Source: Haloarcula amylolytica JCM 13557 (GTDB taxonomy: Archaea > Halobacteriota > Halobacteria > Halobacteriales > Haloarculaceae). Taken from it: a DNA stretch of 54,472 nucleotides. A model generated the notes under the pieces. The model made no database searches, had not been told where the DNA came from, and saw only the letters and a list, made by a program, of their open reading frames with translations. The stretch spans positions 236-54,707 of the forward strand of contig NZ_AOLW01000005.1 of NCBI RefSeq assembly GCF_000336615.1, read 5' to 3'. Of this stretch, positions 8,710 to 17,859 are shown piece by piece (position 1 is the first letter of the stretch; each line of letters starts with the position of its first letter). Position numbers and translations under genes: made by a program.

Positions 8710-9714
8710 TCAGGGCGTCAGTCGCTCCACAGCCACCCACTCAATGTCGCCGCCGTCCGCCGTGAGCGCGAACACCATCGTCTTCCGGACGCCGTGGGCC
8801 AGGCGCACGTCCAGCGCGAGGTCCCGCGGCTCGAACCGGTGGCCGGCCGGCAGCACTCGGACGAGGAGCTCCGAGTGCCCGAGGTTCTCGGCGCTCTCGA
8901 CATCGGCGTAGGTCCGGAAGTCCGCACCGAACTTGAAGCCGGTCTTCGGCGCGACGCCGCTGGCGCGCAAGGCGGCGTAGACGGCCAGCCGGCGGTCGAA
9001 CCGGTCGCCTTCGACCTCGCGACCCCGCTCGACGATGGCGTCGGCCCCGCCGTCGACCATGAGCAGACCTTCCTGTGCGAGATACGCGGCTTCCACGAGC
9101 GAGAGCTGGACTGCACCGTCGTCGCCGAGTTGCTGGCCGTAGAACGCCTGCTCGTACAGTTCCGCTGGCGGCTCCCAACACACCACCCGCTCGGCGAGCA
9201 GTTCCCCATCCGTCGCCGGGACGACGGCGTCGCTAGTCCCCTCGACGCCGCGCTGGTCGGTGTCGAGGTACGTGACCTCACTCTCCTCGTCGACGACCGC
9301 AAGAACGCAGTCGCCGAGGTCAGCGGCGGCGACGGTGTCGCGCTCGCCGACAACCCGGACCCGGTAGGCCACCTCGTTATCCCACGGCCCCTTCCCGCGC
9401 GGGTAGACCACGAAGTCCGTGCCCGCGTCGTCGTCGACCCAGCCCTCGCGGGCCGGCGTGAGGTAGAAGCCGCGGTCCCGCAGGTCCTTGTAGACGGCAA
9501 AGTCGACCTCGGAGACGGCCGCCGACCCCAGGAAGGCCCGGAAGTCCATCCCGTCGATACTTTCGATGTCCCCGCGGTAGAGGAGGTGTGCGGCCTCCAC
9601 CGGGGCTAGGTCGATGTCGCCGCTACGGACCTGGCCGTAGCCCCGCGAGTCGTAGAACCGCTCGCGCGCCTCGTAGCCGGCCCGCACGACATCACCGTCG
9701 AGCGTCAGTTCCAT
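8710..9714 (-). CDS. endA: tRNA-splicing endonuclease EndA (two-repeat form)
   Basis: A 334-residue endonuclease cutting tRNA introns at bulge-helix-bulge motifs. The length matches the haloarchaeal alpha2 form, in which two endonuclease repeats are fused. The C-terminal repeat has the catalytic set: Tyr in FKFGADFRTY, His in GHSELLVRV and Lys in VRKTMVFAL. The N-terminal repeat (VYKDLRDRGFYLTPA, then DFVVYPRGKGPWDNE) keeps the fold but lacks the catalytic His, so it is structural. The start at 9714 (MELTLDGDVV) is chosen because the family begins there; an upstream ATG would add nine residues. 133 nt separate it from trpS on the same strand. Confidence 0.95.
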   Translation of the reverse strand: MELTLDGDVVRAGYEARERFYDSRGYGQVRSGDIDLAPVEAAHLLYRGDIESIDGMDFRAFLGSAAVSEVDFAVYKDLRDRGFYLTPAREGWVDDDAGTDFVVYPRGKGPWDNEVAYRVRVVGERDTVAAADLGDCVLAVVDEESEVTYLDTDQRGVEGTSDAVVPATDGELLAERVVCWEPPAELYEQAFYGQQLGDDGAVQLSLVEAAYLAQEGLLMVDGGADAIVERGREVEGDRFDRRLAVYAALRASGVAPKTGFKFGADFRTYADVESAENLGHSELLVRVLPAGHRFEPRDLALDVRLAHGVRKTMVFALTADGGDIEWVAVERLTP

Positions 9715-9790
9715 GCCCTGACGTGGCTCCCGCGGCGACAAAGCCCCTGCGGGTCCGGTCTGTTTTCACAGTCGTGGACACAAAGGGCCA

Positions 9791-9885
9791 GAAAGCCCGA
9801 GACGCTGGAGTCGGGGGCCGGTCTGCGCTCCTCGCTTCGCTGCGGTGCTTGAACCAGCCGCCTTCCTCCAGCGTCTCGCCCTTTC
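9791..9885. repeat. long imperfect inverted repeat / hairpin element
   Basis: Arms at 9791-9810 and 9866-9885 pair over 20 nt with two mismatches (core CGAGACGCTGGAG against CTCCAGCGTCTCG). An inner helix (GGCCGGTC at 9816-9823 with AACCAGCC at 9852-9859, allowing G-U) extends it. The loop is a GC-rich CGCTCCTCGCTTCGCTGCG-type sequence that I recall as a common phrase in haloarchaeal intergenic DNA. It lies between endA and a zinc-ribbon gene on the same strand. It could be a dispersed palindromic element, a processing or termination hairpin, or a structured RNA; no reading frame in it is convincing. Confidence 0.6.
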
Positions 9886-9975
9886 AGTCCCACCTAGTGT
9901 CGGTTGGGTAATACTGGCTAAGTAGACTTTCAGGAGGTTCAGAACTGTACCCCCAGCAAACACAGGCTTGAAACC

Positions 9976-10698
9976 TCACCCCAGTTCCGAACAGGTGCTG
10001 TCCAGACACCGCGTTCCCCCGGCAGTTTCGAACAGCGGCAGGCCACAGTCACAGTCGCCGACGACGACGCCGGACGGCATCGAGAAGCCGGTGTCACAAT
10101 CGGGGTAGTGCTCACAGCCGGCGAGCAGGCCGCCGCGGCGGAGCATCAACAGGTCACCGTCGCAGTTGGGACAGTCCCACTCGCGGTCGAAGGCCGCGGT
10201 GACAGCGTCGTCCAGCGAGTCACAGTCCCGGTCGAGACACAGTTCGAAGGCCCGCCCGCGTTCCACCCGAAGCGTAGGGAGCCCGCAGTCGTCACAGCGG
10301 CCGCCGGTGACCGCGGCATCACTCGGAATCCCGTAGGCGGCGTCACAGCCGGTACAGGTGACGTCGCTTCGGGTGCGGACCAGCGTTCCGGTGCAGTCGG
10401 GGCAGTCACGCACCGGGACACCGGCGTTCGAGGCCGGATAGCGGGCACTGCCGTGTTCCTCGTGGGGGACCACCCGGAGGAGTTCGTCGCCGTCGCGGGC
10501 GGTCACCGCGCCGTCGTCGATGGTGACGCTTTCGGCGCGCGTGAGCCACGCGACCGGCTGATACCCTTCGGCATCGTGAACGAGGACGGTATTGTCCGGT
10601 TTGACGACGACGAGCACGTCGCCGCGCTGCTCCCGCTCGCGCGTTCCCTCGAAAACGGTCGTACACTCGCCAGCTATCACACGGGTTCCGTCGTGCAT
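9976..10698 (-). CDS. NucS-N-like domain fused to four zinc ribbons
   Basis: A 240-residue protein with two parts. Residues ~5-80 match the N-terminal domain of NucS: ECTTVFEG, GDVLVVVKPD, LVHDAEGYQPVAW and a following TIDDG align with CTVEYEG, GDRHVMLKPD, LVHTDEGQQPVNW and SVDDG of the nucS product at 39274. From Cys99 four Cys4 modules follow, the third (CPNC to CEHYPDC) being the topoisomerase I C4 zinc-finger type. There is no nuclease domain. The start ATG has a TTTAAGTAC box about 28 nt upstream (leaderless), and the domain match begins right after it. Function unknown; probably binds DNA, perhaps single-stranded or branched DNA. Confidence 0.8.
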   Translation of the reverse strand: MHDGTRVIAGECTTVFEGTREREQRGDVLVVVKPDNTVLVHDAEGYQPVAWLTRAESVTIDDGAVTARDGDELLRVVPHEEHGSARYPASNAGVPVRDCPDCTGTLVRTRSDVTCTGCDAAYGIPSDAAVTGGRCDDCGLPTLRVERGRAFELCLDRDCDSLDDAVTAAFDREWDCPNCDGDLLMLRRGGLLAGCEHYPDCDTGFSMPSGVVVGDCDCGLPLFETAGGTRCLDSTCSELG

Positions 10699-10816
10699 GG
10701 GCCGACCTGGCCGGGTTCCGGTACTTAAACCCTCAGTCGGCCGACGGGGCTTCGTAGCGCGGTCGTCGCTCCCGGAGTCGGAACAGCCAAAGCCGTCGCC
10801 GAGCGACAGGGAGGCA

Positions 10817-11473
10817 ATGAGCGAACCACCGGCGGCAGTCTGTTTCGATATGGACGGCGTGCTCGTCCAGTCCGAAGAGCACTGGGTCCGTGCCCAGCGC
10901 GAGGACATTCTTCCGACGGCCGCACCGAACGACGACATCCCTGTCGCCGCCATTACCGGTCGGAACTACCGGGAAGTGTATCCAGACCTCGACGCCGAGT
11001 ACGACCTCGAAATCAGCCGCGAGGTATTCGAGGGCCTGTTCGAGGAGCACGGCGAGCGGATTTACGGCGAAGAGGCGGCCTTCCTCGATGGGGCGCACGA
11101 GTTGCTCGACGACCTTCGGGACGCCGGCGTCGCGCTAGCGCTGACGACATCCGCGCCGTGGGCCTGGATCGACGTGGCCGACGAGCGCTTCGACCTCCTC
11201 TCGAAGTTCGACGTCGCCATCAGTGCCGGCGACATCGACGGCCCCGGCAAGCCGGAGCCGGACATCTACGAGCGGGGCGCGGCAGAACTCGGCGTCGTGC
11301 CCGAGGACTGCTGGGCCGTCGAAGACTCCACCGCGGGCGCACGCGCCGCCGTCGCCGCCGGGATGACGACCGTCGGATTCCGGGGCGACGGCGACGAGAC
11401 GGACCTGTCGATGGTCCACGAGATCGCGGACGACGCCGCGACACTACGCGAGGTGCTGTTAGGCGGTGTATAA
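10817..11473 (+). CDS. HAD superfamily hydrolase (phosphoglycolate phosphatase-like)
   Basis: A 218-residue HAD phosphatase of the beta-phosphoglucomutase/phosphoglycolate phosphatase type. Motif I is CFDMDGVLV (nucleophile Asp, residues 9-17), motif II is ALTTSAPW, motif III Lys is in GPGKPEPDIY, and motif IV is WAVEDSTAGARAA. A helical cap lies between motifs I and II. Substrate not predictable. It is divergently oriented from the zinc-ribbon gene; the start ATG at 10817 is the only one close to motif I. Confidence 0.88.
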   Translation: MSEPPAAVCFDMDGVLVQSEEHWVRAQREDILPTAAPNDDIPVAAITGRNYREVYPDLDAEYDLEISREVFEGLFEEHGERIYGEEAAFLDGAHELLDDLRDAGVALALTTSAPWAWIDVADERFDLLSKFDVAISAGDIDGPGKPEPDIYERGAAELGVVPEDCWAVEDSTAGARAAVAAGMTTVGFRGDGDETDLSMVHEIADDAATLREVLLGGV

Positions 11474-11655
11474 CAGCCGAGTACCGTCTCTTTGAGATAG
11501 CGGGGCGACTCAAAAGCGGAGCGAATAGCTATCCGGTATGGAACTGGGCCGGAGACCGGGAAGCGATACTGTTCGGGTGTTAGTACGGTGTGCAGAGATT
11601 CGAGCGTCACAAAACAGCGTGAAATGCCGGCGCGGAGGGGAAAGACCCGGCCAGG

Positions 11656-11895
11656 TCAGGCGGGGTCACCGTATCCTCGGCCCGCCAGCAGGCCGAAGAC
11701 GTTGAGGGCAACGACACCCACGAAGATGAGGAAGCTCTGACTGTCCAGCCCGCCCAGCAGCAGCGGCGGATATGCCAGCGGCGTGACGATAGCCAGCCAG
11801 AACGCGATGAATTGCAGGGGACGAGTGAGTGACCGGAGGCTAAGGCTACTGGGGGCGGCTTCCATCGGGGAACGGAAGGGCGATGCACTGGACAT
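11656..11895 (-). CDS. small two-helix membrane protein, unknown
   Basis: A 79-residue protein with two membrane segments, around residues 28-48 (FIAFWLAIVTPLAYPPLLLG) and 54-73 (FLIFVGVVALNVFGLLAG). I recall similar short proteins in other haloarchaea, without function. Three in-frame ATGs are possible (11928, 11895, 11865). A TTTATATGGGGG TATA element at ~11931-11943 puts the transcript start near 11912, so 11895 is the first usable one. It stands alone between the HAD gene and the helicase. Confidence 0.65.
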   Translation of the reverse strand: MSSASPFRSPMEAAPSSLSLRSLTRPLQFIAFWLAIVTPLAYPPLLLGGLDSQSFLIFVGVVALNVFGLLAGRGYGDPA

Positions 11896-12036
11896 TGTGG
11901 GCTTCCTCACTTCTTCGTAAGAACCCATACCCCCATATAAACGCCAGACCCTTGGGGATAATTCGTGCTCTTTTCGGAATGTTAACCGGATTTCAGCACC
12001 TTTCAGCGATGTTTCACGGAGCGCTGTAACGCTTTT

Positions 12037-12067
12037 AGATAGCTTTGTAAATTTTACCGAGCTATCT
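12037..12067 (-). terminator. hairpin downstream of the helicase gene
   Basis: AGATAGCT (12037-12044) and AGCTATCT (12060-12067) form an eight-base-pair stem with an AT-rich loop containing TTTTA. On the minus strand it lies 33 nt past the helicase stop codon, with a T/A-rich stretch around it. It may act as a terminator or a 3'-end stabiliser. Confidence 0.4.
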
Positions 12068-12100
12068 GAGCGCGTTTCAGAGAGACAGTCGAAACGTCGA

Positions 12101-14500
12101 TTACCGGACCAGCACGGATCGGGTTTCGGTAATCGTCGGGAGCGGCAGCGCGGGGAACGCGACCTCGACGGTGAACGTGAGTTCGTCCGCGTCCGCGCCG
12201 AAGACGGCCACCGGAAGCGTGGCCTCGCCGAGATACGACGGCTTGGCGGTCATCTCACGCCCGTTGACCGTGACCCGCAGGCCCGCGCGGGCGCTGCCCC
12301 CGGTGTTTTCGACCGTTACCTCCCGCATATCGTTGTCGCCGGGCGCGATTGTGTCGGGGAAATCGCCCCAGTCGATGGAGACGACGGGGAGGTCCCGCGC
12401 GTTCGCCAGCACCTGCTCGGCGACGCCCTCGGAGAGTCCGGCCCGGACGAGGCCGTCTTCGCCGACTTCGACCACGTCGGCGGGTGACGTGAGCCCCGCA
12501 GCGGCGAGTTTACCAGCACGGCCGCTGCCGACGCCGTCGATGGCGGTCAGCCCAACAGCGTCGGCGCTGATACCGTGTTCGACGCGGGCCTCGGCCCGAC
12601 AGGCCAGGTTCGCGTAGCGGGCCGGCCCCAGCGTGTCGACGAACTCCCGCATCGCCGCGAGCAGGCGAAGGGCGTTCTGGCGGATGACCCACGCGTCGCT
12701 TTTGAGTTCCGTGGGCGTCGTCCCGGTCATGCCCGAGCGGAGGATAGCCAGCACCTTCCGCTGGCCGGCGTCGAGACTGTCGTCGACGCTGTCTCCCAGA
12801 ACTGCGTGGACGGCGTCCTCCTCGTCGGAGCGGGCGCTGACGCTGTCGAACTCCGTCGCGCCGGCCACCGCGGTCAGCAGGTCGTCCGCGTCAACGGAGA
12901 CAGCGGAGTCCGGGTCGGCGGCGTCCTGGCAGCGCTCGGCGACGTCCGCGAACCGGCGCGCAGTCGAGAGTCGGAGGTAGAACTTCGAGGCTAGCTGGCC
13001 GAGCCGCGTCGGTTCGACGTTGAGGCCATCCTGTTCGACGAAGCCCTCGTCGACGAGTGCGGAAAGCGTGTCACTGACCCGGTTTCGGAGGTCGCTGCCG
13101 GCGTCGTACTCGTCGGGGGCTGACTGCGAGCGGGCGTAATAAAAGGTCGTGGCGAGCCAGTCCATCACGTCGTCCACGTCGTCGATGGTCCCGAGCGCGA
13201 TTTCGGCGTTCAGGTGGGCGTCGAGTTCCGCCGCGAGTCGGGACTCGATTTCCTTGCCGTCCCGGAGCAGGCGGCGGTACTTGTCGGCGTCCGAGCGGTC
13301 ACAGACGACCCAGGCGTACCCCATGTCGTCGTAGCCGGGCCGGCCCGCGCGGCCGAGCATCTGGAGCACGTCAAGGGGACTCATGTCGACCTCGCCCTCC
13401 AGGGGATCGTGGAGTTTGGTGTCGCGGATGACGACACAGCGGGCGGGGAGGTTCACGCCCCACGCCAGCGTCGAGGTCGAGAAGAGCAGCTGAATCTTCC
13501 CCTCCTTGAACCACTGCTCGACTTTGTTTTTGTCCTCGCGCGCGAGGCCGGCGTGGTGAAAGCCCACGCCGTCCAGTACGGACTGGCGGAGCGTGTCGTT
13601 CGAGAGGTCGGCGGCGTCGTTGTGGAAATCGTAGTCCCCGCGTGCACCCATCGGGATATCTCGCTCGACAATTTCGTCGCGGGCCTTCTTCGCGGCCTGC
13701 ACCGTGTCCTGGCGCGAGGAGACGAACACGAGCGCCTGGCCCTCCTCGCGGATGTGTGGCTCGGCGAGGTCAAGCGCCCGGTAGAGCCGCCGGTACTTGT
13801 CGGCGAAGGCGTTCTCGCCGTGGGAGTAGGTCTTCACGTCGGCGTTCAGCGGCACGGGCCGGTACTCCTCGCCGAAGGCGAAGGTCGTCTCCTCGGGGGC
13901 GTCGAGCCAGTCGGCCACGTCGTCGATGTTCGGCATCGTCGCCGACAGCGCCACGACCCGCGGGTCACAGAGCCGGCGGAGCCGCGAGACGGTGACTTCG
14001 AGCACCGCCCCCCGCCGGTCCGAATCCAGCAGGTGGACCTCGTCGATGACACAGCAGTCCACGTCAGTGATGAACGAGTAGCGGCTCGTTTCGTGTTTCC
14101 GGGTGGCCGAGTCGGCCTTCTCCGGCGTCATCACGAGGATGTCGGCCCGCTCGGCGCGGCGGGGGTTCAGGTCTCGCTCGCCGGTGACGACGTAGACGGA
14201 GTAGCCCAACTCCTCGAAGCGCTCCCACTCGCTTTCCTTCTCGTTTGTGAGTGCGCGTAGCGGCGCGAGAAACAGCGCGGTCCCGTCCTCGGCGAGCGTC
14301 TTGCAGATGGCCAGTTCAGCCAGCGCCGTCTTCCCGCTGGCCGTCGGCGCGCTGACGACGACATTGTCGTCGCGGTTCAGCAGGGCCGGCAGGGCCGCCG
14401 ACTGCATCCGGTTGAACTCCTCGAAGGGGAAGGCGTCGGCAAAGTCGGGGAGTACCTCCGCGACCGCCACAGTCGGCTCGCTGTCGGTTCGGGATGGCAC
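12101..14500 (-). CDS. Ski2-like DEAD/DEAH helicase with Sec63-like C-terminus
   Basis: About 799 residues. Helicase core motifs: Walker A APTASGKT, motif Ia LAPLRALTNEKE, DEVH box (CVIDEVHLLDSD), motif III LSATMPN, and motif VI QMLGRAGRPGYDD. A winged helix and ratchet domain follow, then helix-hairpin-helix repeats (TAIDGVGSGRAGKLAAAGL) and a C-terminal beta sandwich like the FN3 part of Sec63/Brr2 proteins. Hel308 lacks that last domain, so this is a relative rather than Hel308 proper; it may act on DNA forks or on RNA. A GTG at 14500 with a CATAGAAAC box about 35 nt upstream is the likely start; an upstream ATG at 14572 would add a Cys/Arg-rich stretch. Confidence 0.88.
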   Translation of the reverse strand: MPSRTDSEPTVAVAEVLPDFADAFPFEEFNRMQSAALPALLNRDDNVVVSAPTASGKTALAELAICKTLAEDGTALFLAPLRALTNEKESEWERFEELGYSVYVVTGERDLNPRRAERADILVMTPEKADSATRKHETSRYSFITDVDCCVIDEVHLLDSDRRGAVLEVTVSRLRRLCDPRVVALSATMPNIDDVADWLDAPEETTFAFGEEYRPVPLNADVKTYSHGENAFADKYRRLYRALDLAEPHIREEGQALVFVSSRQDTVQAAKKARDEIVERDIPMGARGDYDFHNDAADLSNDTLRQSVLDGVGFHHAGLAREDKNKVEQWFKEGKIQLLFSTSTLAWGVNLPARCVVIRDTKLHDPLEGEVDMSPLDVLQMLGRAGRPGYDDMGYAWVVCDRSDADKYRRLLRDGKEIESRLAAELDAHLNAEIALGTIDDVDDVMDWLATTFYYARSQSAPDEYDAGSDLRNRVSDTLSALVDEGFVEQDGLNVEPTRLGQLASKFYLRLSTARRFADVAERCQDAADPDSAVSVDADDLLTAVAGATEFDSVSARSDEEDAVHAVLGDSVDDSLDAGQRKVLAILRSGMTGTTPTELKSDAWVIRQNALRLLAAMREFVDTLGPARYANLACRAEARVEHGISADAVGLTAIDGVGSGRAGKLAAAGLTSPADVVEVGEDGLVRAGLSEGVAEQVLANARDLPVVSIDWGDFPDTIAPGDNDMREVTVENTGGSARAGLRVTVNGREMTAKPSYLGEATLPVAVFGADADELTFTVEVAFPALPLPTITETRSVLVR

Positions 14501-14657
14501 GTCACAGTCGCAGTTCCGCGACGGCAAAGGCGTTTCTATGGGGGAGCGAAAGCGGGTGAGACGTGGCCACATTTGCGGGGTCGCCGTGTGGCTGGTCGTT
14601 GTGAGCGCCCCACACTGCTGGCCAAGAATTAACCCGGCCGGCTGACAGTGCGCAAGC

Positions 14658-15491
14658 GTGCCTCTCAGCGACCCCGAGGACTACTACGACGAGAACGACG
14701 AGAGCGAGTGGGACCGCCTGGCAGCCACGCTACACGGGCAGTTAGAGTGGACGGGAACCGTCGAACAGCTCGAAGCCAACCTTCCCGACACGGGACACGT
14801 CCTCGACGTAGGCGGCGGGGCTGGTCGGTACGCCGTCTGGCTGGCCGGACAGGGATACGATGTCACGCTCGTCGACCCAAGCGAGGGCCAGCGGGCTATC
14901 GCACGGGAGAAAGTCGCCGAACACGGACACGAGGAGCGGGTGACCGTCGGGGCGGGCGACGTACGCGACCTCGGGTTCGACCGGGACGTATTCGACGCGA
15001 CGCTGTGTCTGGGTGGGCCGCTTTCGCATGTGCTTGACGCCGACGAACGGGCGGCCGCCGTACGGGAGGTCCGTCGGGTAACAAAAGCCGGGAGTCCGGT
15101 GTTCGCGTCCGTCATGGGGCGGCTCAATTGGCTGGTGCTCTCGCTGGTCGGCGAGTCGGAACACCTCGTCAATGCGGCCGAACTCGCTGAGACGGGCGAT
15201 TACGACCGCCCGTTCGTGGCGCAACTCGGGCACGACGCGGCGTTCACCGAGACCCATTTCTTCCGCGCCGACGAGTTCGAGGCGCTGTTAGAGGCGGGCG
15301 GAGTAACCGTCGAGACGCTGGTCGGGCTGGAAGGGCTGGCGTCAGTACTCGCCGCCGCCCCGCTCCGGGGGACCGCTGACGAGCTGTCAGCGCACCAGCG
15401 GGCCGGTGTGCGAGCGCTCGTCGACGAACTCCGTACGGACCGGACCGCCGTCGACATGTCCGCACACATGCTTGCCGTCTGCCGGGCGTGA
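14658..15491 (+). CDS. class I SAM-dependent methyltransferase
   Basis: A 277-residue Rossmann-fold methyltransferase. SAM-binding motif I is VLDVGGGAGRYAVWLAGQG (residues ~51-69), followed by the acidic motif II LVDPSEGQ and motif III AGDVRDLGFDRDVFDA. The C-terminal part has hydrophobic and helical insertions of unknown role. Substrate unknown. The start is a GTG at 14658; an AATTAACC box about 30 nt upstream supports it as a leaderless start, and no ATG lies between. Divergent from the helicase. Confidence 0.85.
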   Translation: MPLSDPEDYYDENDESEWDRLAATLHGQLEWTGTVEQLEANLPDTGHVLDVGGGAGRYAVWLAGQGYDVTLVDPSEGQRAIAREKVAEHGHEERVTVGAGDVRDLGFDRDVFDATLCLGGPLSHVLDADERAAAVREVRRVTKAGSPVFASVMGRLNWLVLSLVGESEHLVNAAELAETGDYDRPFVAQLGHDAAFTETHFFRADEFEALLEAGGVTVETLVGLEGLASVLAAAPLRGTADELSAHQRAGVRALVDELRTDRTAVDMSAHMLAVCRA

Positions 15492-15650
15492 GTCGGCCAC
15501 GCGGACAGTAGAGTGTGTGCTCGTGGGGACACGAGCGAGTGGCGGTCGCTTCGGCTGGGCCGCCTGCCCGTCCGATGGTCCGTCCACACAGTGGGTGACG
15601 GAACACGCGACCCCCGCACGTTTTTGACCGGGCGAACCTAACTCCGGGTA

Positions 15651-16580
15651 ATGAGTCGTTCGCGCAAGCCTGACTGGCTGAAGATGCGGCCACCGTCGGG
15701 CGAGCGGTTCACCGATATCAAGCAGACGCTCCGGGACCGCAACCTCAATACGGTCTGTGAGGAAGCCAACTGCCCCAACCTCGGAGAGTGCTGGAGCGGG
15801 CGCGATGGACCGGGGACGGCGACGTTCATGCTGATGGGCGACCGCTGTTCGCGGGGCTGTAACTTCTGTGATGTCGAAACCGGTGGGATGGACCCGTTAG
15901 ACCCCGACGAGCCACAACAGGTGGCCGACGCCGTCGCGGAGATCGGGCTGGACTACGTGGTGCTGACCAGCGTCGACCGCGACGACCTCCCCGACCAGGG
16001 CGCGGGCCACTTCGCCGAGACGATTCGCGCTATCAAAGAGCGCGACCCGTCGATTCTGGTCGAGTGTCTCATTCCCGATTTCCAGGGAGAACCGGACCTC
16101 GTCCGGAAGATCATCGACGCCGACCCGGACGTCATCGCCCACAACATCGAGACGGTCGACCGCCTCCAGTGGCCGGTCCGGGACCGCCGGGCGGGCTACG
16201 AGCAGTCCCTCTCGGTGCTTCGGCAGGTCGACCGCGAGAGCGACTGCTACAGCAAGACCAGCCTGATGCTGGGCGTCGGCGAGTACGCCCACGAGGTGTA
16301 CCAGACGCTGTCGGACCTCCGGCAGGCCGGCGTCGACGTGGTCACCTTCGGCCAGTACCTCCAGCCCTCCCGCTCGCATCTGGAGGTCTCGGAGTACGTC
16401 CATCCGGACGCCTTCGATACCTGGCAGCGGGTCGCCGAGGAGGAGTTCGACTTCCTGTACTGCGCCTCGGGGCCGATGGTCCGGTCGTCCTACCGCGCCG
16501 GCGAACTGTTTGTCGAGAGCGTCCTGCGTGAGGGCCAGAGTGCAGACGAGGCGCGGGCGAAAGTGCGCGCTGACAACTGA
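15651..16580 (+). CDS. lipA: lipoyl synthase
   Basis: A 309-residue radical SAM enzyme that inserts two sulphurs into octanoyl chains on E2 and H-protein lipoyl domains. Both iron-sulphur clusters are visible: the auxiliary cluster Cys set in [13 protein letters not shown] (residues ~37-49) and the radical SAM CxxxCxxC in [10 protein letters not shown] (~66-75). The C-terminal RSSYRAGE motif that supplies the Ser ligand of the auxiliary cluster is also present. It lies 172 nt upstream of a complete 2-oxoacid dehydrogenase cluster whose E2 needs lipoylation. No lipoate ligase (lplA) or lipB is in the window. Confidence 0.96.
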   Translation: MSRSRKPDWLKMRPPSGERFTDIKQTLRDRNLNTVCEEANCPNLGECWSGRDGPGTATFMLMGDRCSRGCNFCDVETGGMDPLDPDEPQQVADAVAEIGLDYVVLTSVDRDDLPDQGAGHFAETIRAIKERDPSILVECLIPDFQGEPDLVRKIIDADPDVIAHNIETVDRLQWPVRDRRAGYEQSLSVLRQVDRESDCYSKTSLMLGVGEYAHEVYQTLSDLRQAGVDVVTFGQYLQPSRSHLEVSEYVHPDAFDTWQRVAEEEFDFLYCASGPMVRSSYRAGELFVESVLREGQSADEARAKVRADN

Positions 16581-16752
16581 TACATCGGAGTTATCACTAA
16601 TAAATTGGGCAGAATTTAAACCGTTTCAGAGCGTCTTATACCCCCGTATTCCCAGTAATACCCACGTCGGAGATATTTTTCAGCCCCGCGAAAGCTCTAA
16701 AGGTAGTGCGAGTGAACAGTCGTCGTATGCCACTTCGACGGAGGCGGTTTCT

Positions 16753-17859
16753 ATGAGTGTCCTCCAGCGCGACCCAGCGGACAGGGTACAGATTCTCGAT
16801 GAAGACGGGACAGTGGTCGACGGCGCAACGGTGCCGGACCTCTCGGACGACGAACTGGTAGAGATGTATCGGTATCTCAAACTCGGCCGGCACTTCGACC
16901 AGCGGGCGGTGAGTCTGCAACGACAGGGCCGGATGGGGACCTACCCCCCGATGTCGGGACAGGAGGCCTCGCAGGTCGGCAGCGCCTTCGCTCTGCGCGA
17001 CGGCGACTGGGCCTTCCCGAGCTACCGGGAGCATCTCGCCATGTACGTCAAGGGGTGGAATCTGTCGGACGACCTGTTGTACTGGATGGGGTCGGAGGCG
17101 GGTAATTCGCCGCCGGAAGACGTACAGGCGTTCTCGTTTGCGGTCCCGATTGCGACACAGATTCCGCACGCGACCGGGGCCGCGTGGGCCTCGAAGCTCA
17201 AGGGCGATGACACCGCTGCCCTCGTGTACTTCGGAGACGGTGCGACCTCCGAGGGCGACTTCCACGAGGGGCTGAACTTCGCGGGCGTGTTCGACGTGCC
17301 GGCGGTGTTTTTCTGTAACAACAACCAGTGGGCGATTTCGGTCCCGCGGGAGCGCCAGACGGCCAGCGAGACGCTCGCACAAAAGGCCAACGCATACGGC
17401 TTCGACGGCGTCCAGGTCGACGGGATGGACCCGCTCGCGGTGTATCAGGTGACTCGCGAGGCCGTCGAAAAGGCACACGACCCGCCCGAGGACGGACTCC
17501 GCCCGACGATGATCGAGGCAGTGCAGTACCGCTTCGGCGCGCACACGACCGCCGACGACCCGTCGGTGTACCGCGACGACAGCGAGGTCGAGCACTGGAA
17601 GCAGAAAGACCCGATTCCGCGGATGGAGGCGTTCCTCAGAGACCAGGGCCTGCTCGACGACGAGCGGGTCGACGCCATCGACGAATCGATTCAGGAGGAG
17701 GTGGCCACAGCTATCGACGAGGCTGAGGCGACCGAGCGACCGGAACCGGAGGAGATGTTCGCGGACGTGTACGCGGAGATGCCACAGCGACTCGAACAGC
17801 AACTGGACTACCTCGAAGACCTGCGCGAGCGACACGGCGACGAGGTGCTACTGGAATGA
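16753..17859 (+). CDS. pdhA: 2-oxoacid dehydrogenase E1 component, alpha subunit
   Basis: A 368-residue thiamine diphosphate enzyme subunit that decarboxylates a 2-oxoacid. The ThDP motif is clear: [19 protein letters not shown] with NNNQWAIS about 30 residues on. The phosphorylation-loop region [15 protein letters not shown] resembles branched-chain/acetoin-type E1alpha, so pyruvate is not the only possible substrate. The ATG at 16753 is preceded by an AGATATTTTT box at ~16671, giving a ~50-nt leader. The stop overlaps the E1beta start by four bases (ATGA). Confidence 0.95.
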   Translation: MSVLQRDPADRVQILDEDGTVVDGATVPDLSDDELVEMYRYLKLGRHFDQRAVSLQRQGRMGTYPPMSGQEASQVGSAFALRDGDWAFPSYREHLAMYVKGWNLSDDLLYWMGSEAGNSPPEDVQAFSFAVPIATQIPHATGAAWASKLKGDDTAALVYFGDGATSEGDFHEGLNFAGVFDVPAVFFCNNNQWAISVPRERQTASETLAQKANAYGFDGVQVDGMDPLAVYQVTREAVEKAHDPPEDGLRPTMIEAVQYRFGAHTTADDPSVYRDDSEVEHWKQKDPIPRMEAFLRDQGLLDDERVDAIDESIQEEVATAIDEAEATERPEPEEMFADVYAEMPQRLEQQLDYLEDLRERHGDEVLLE

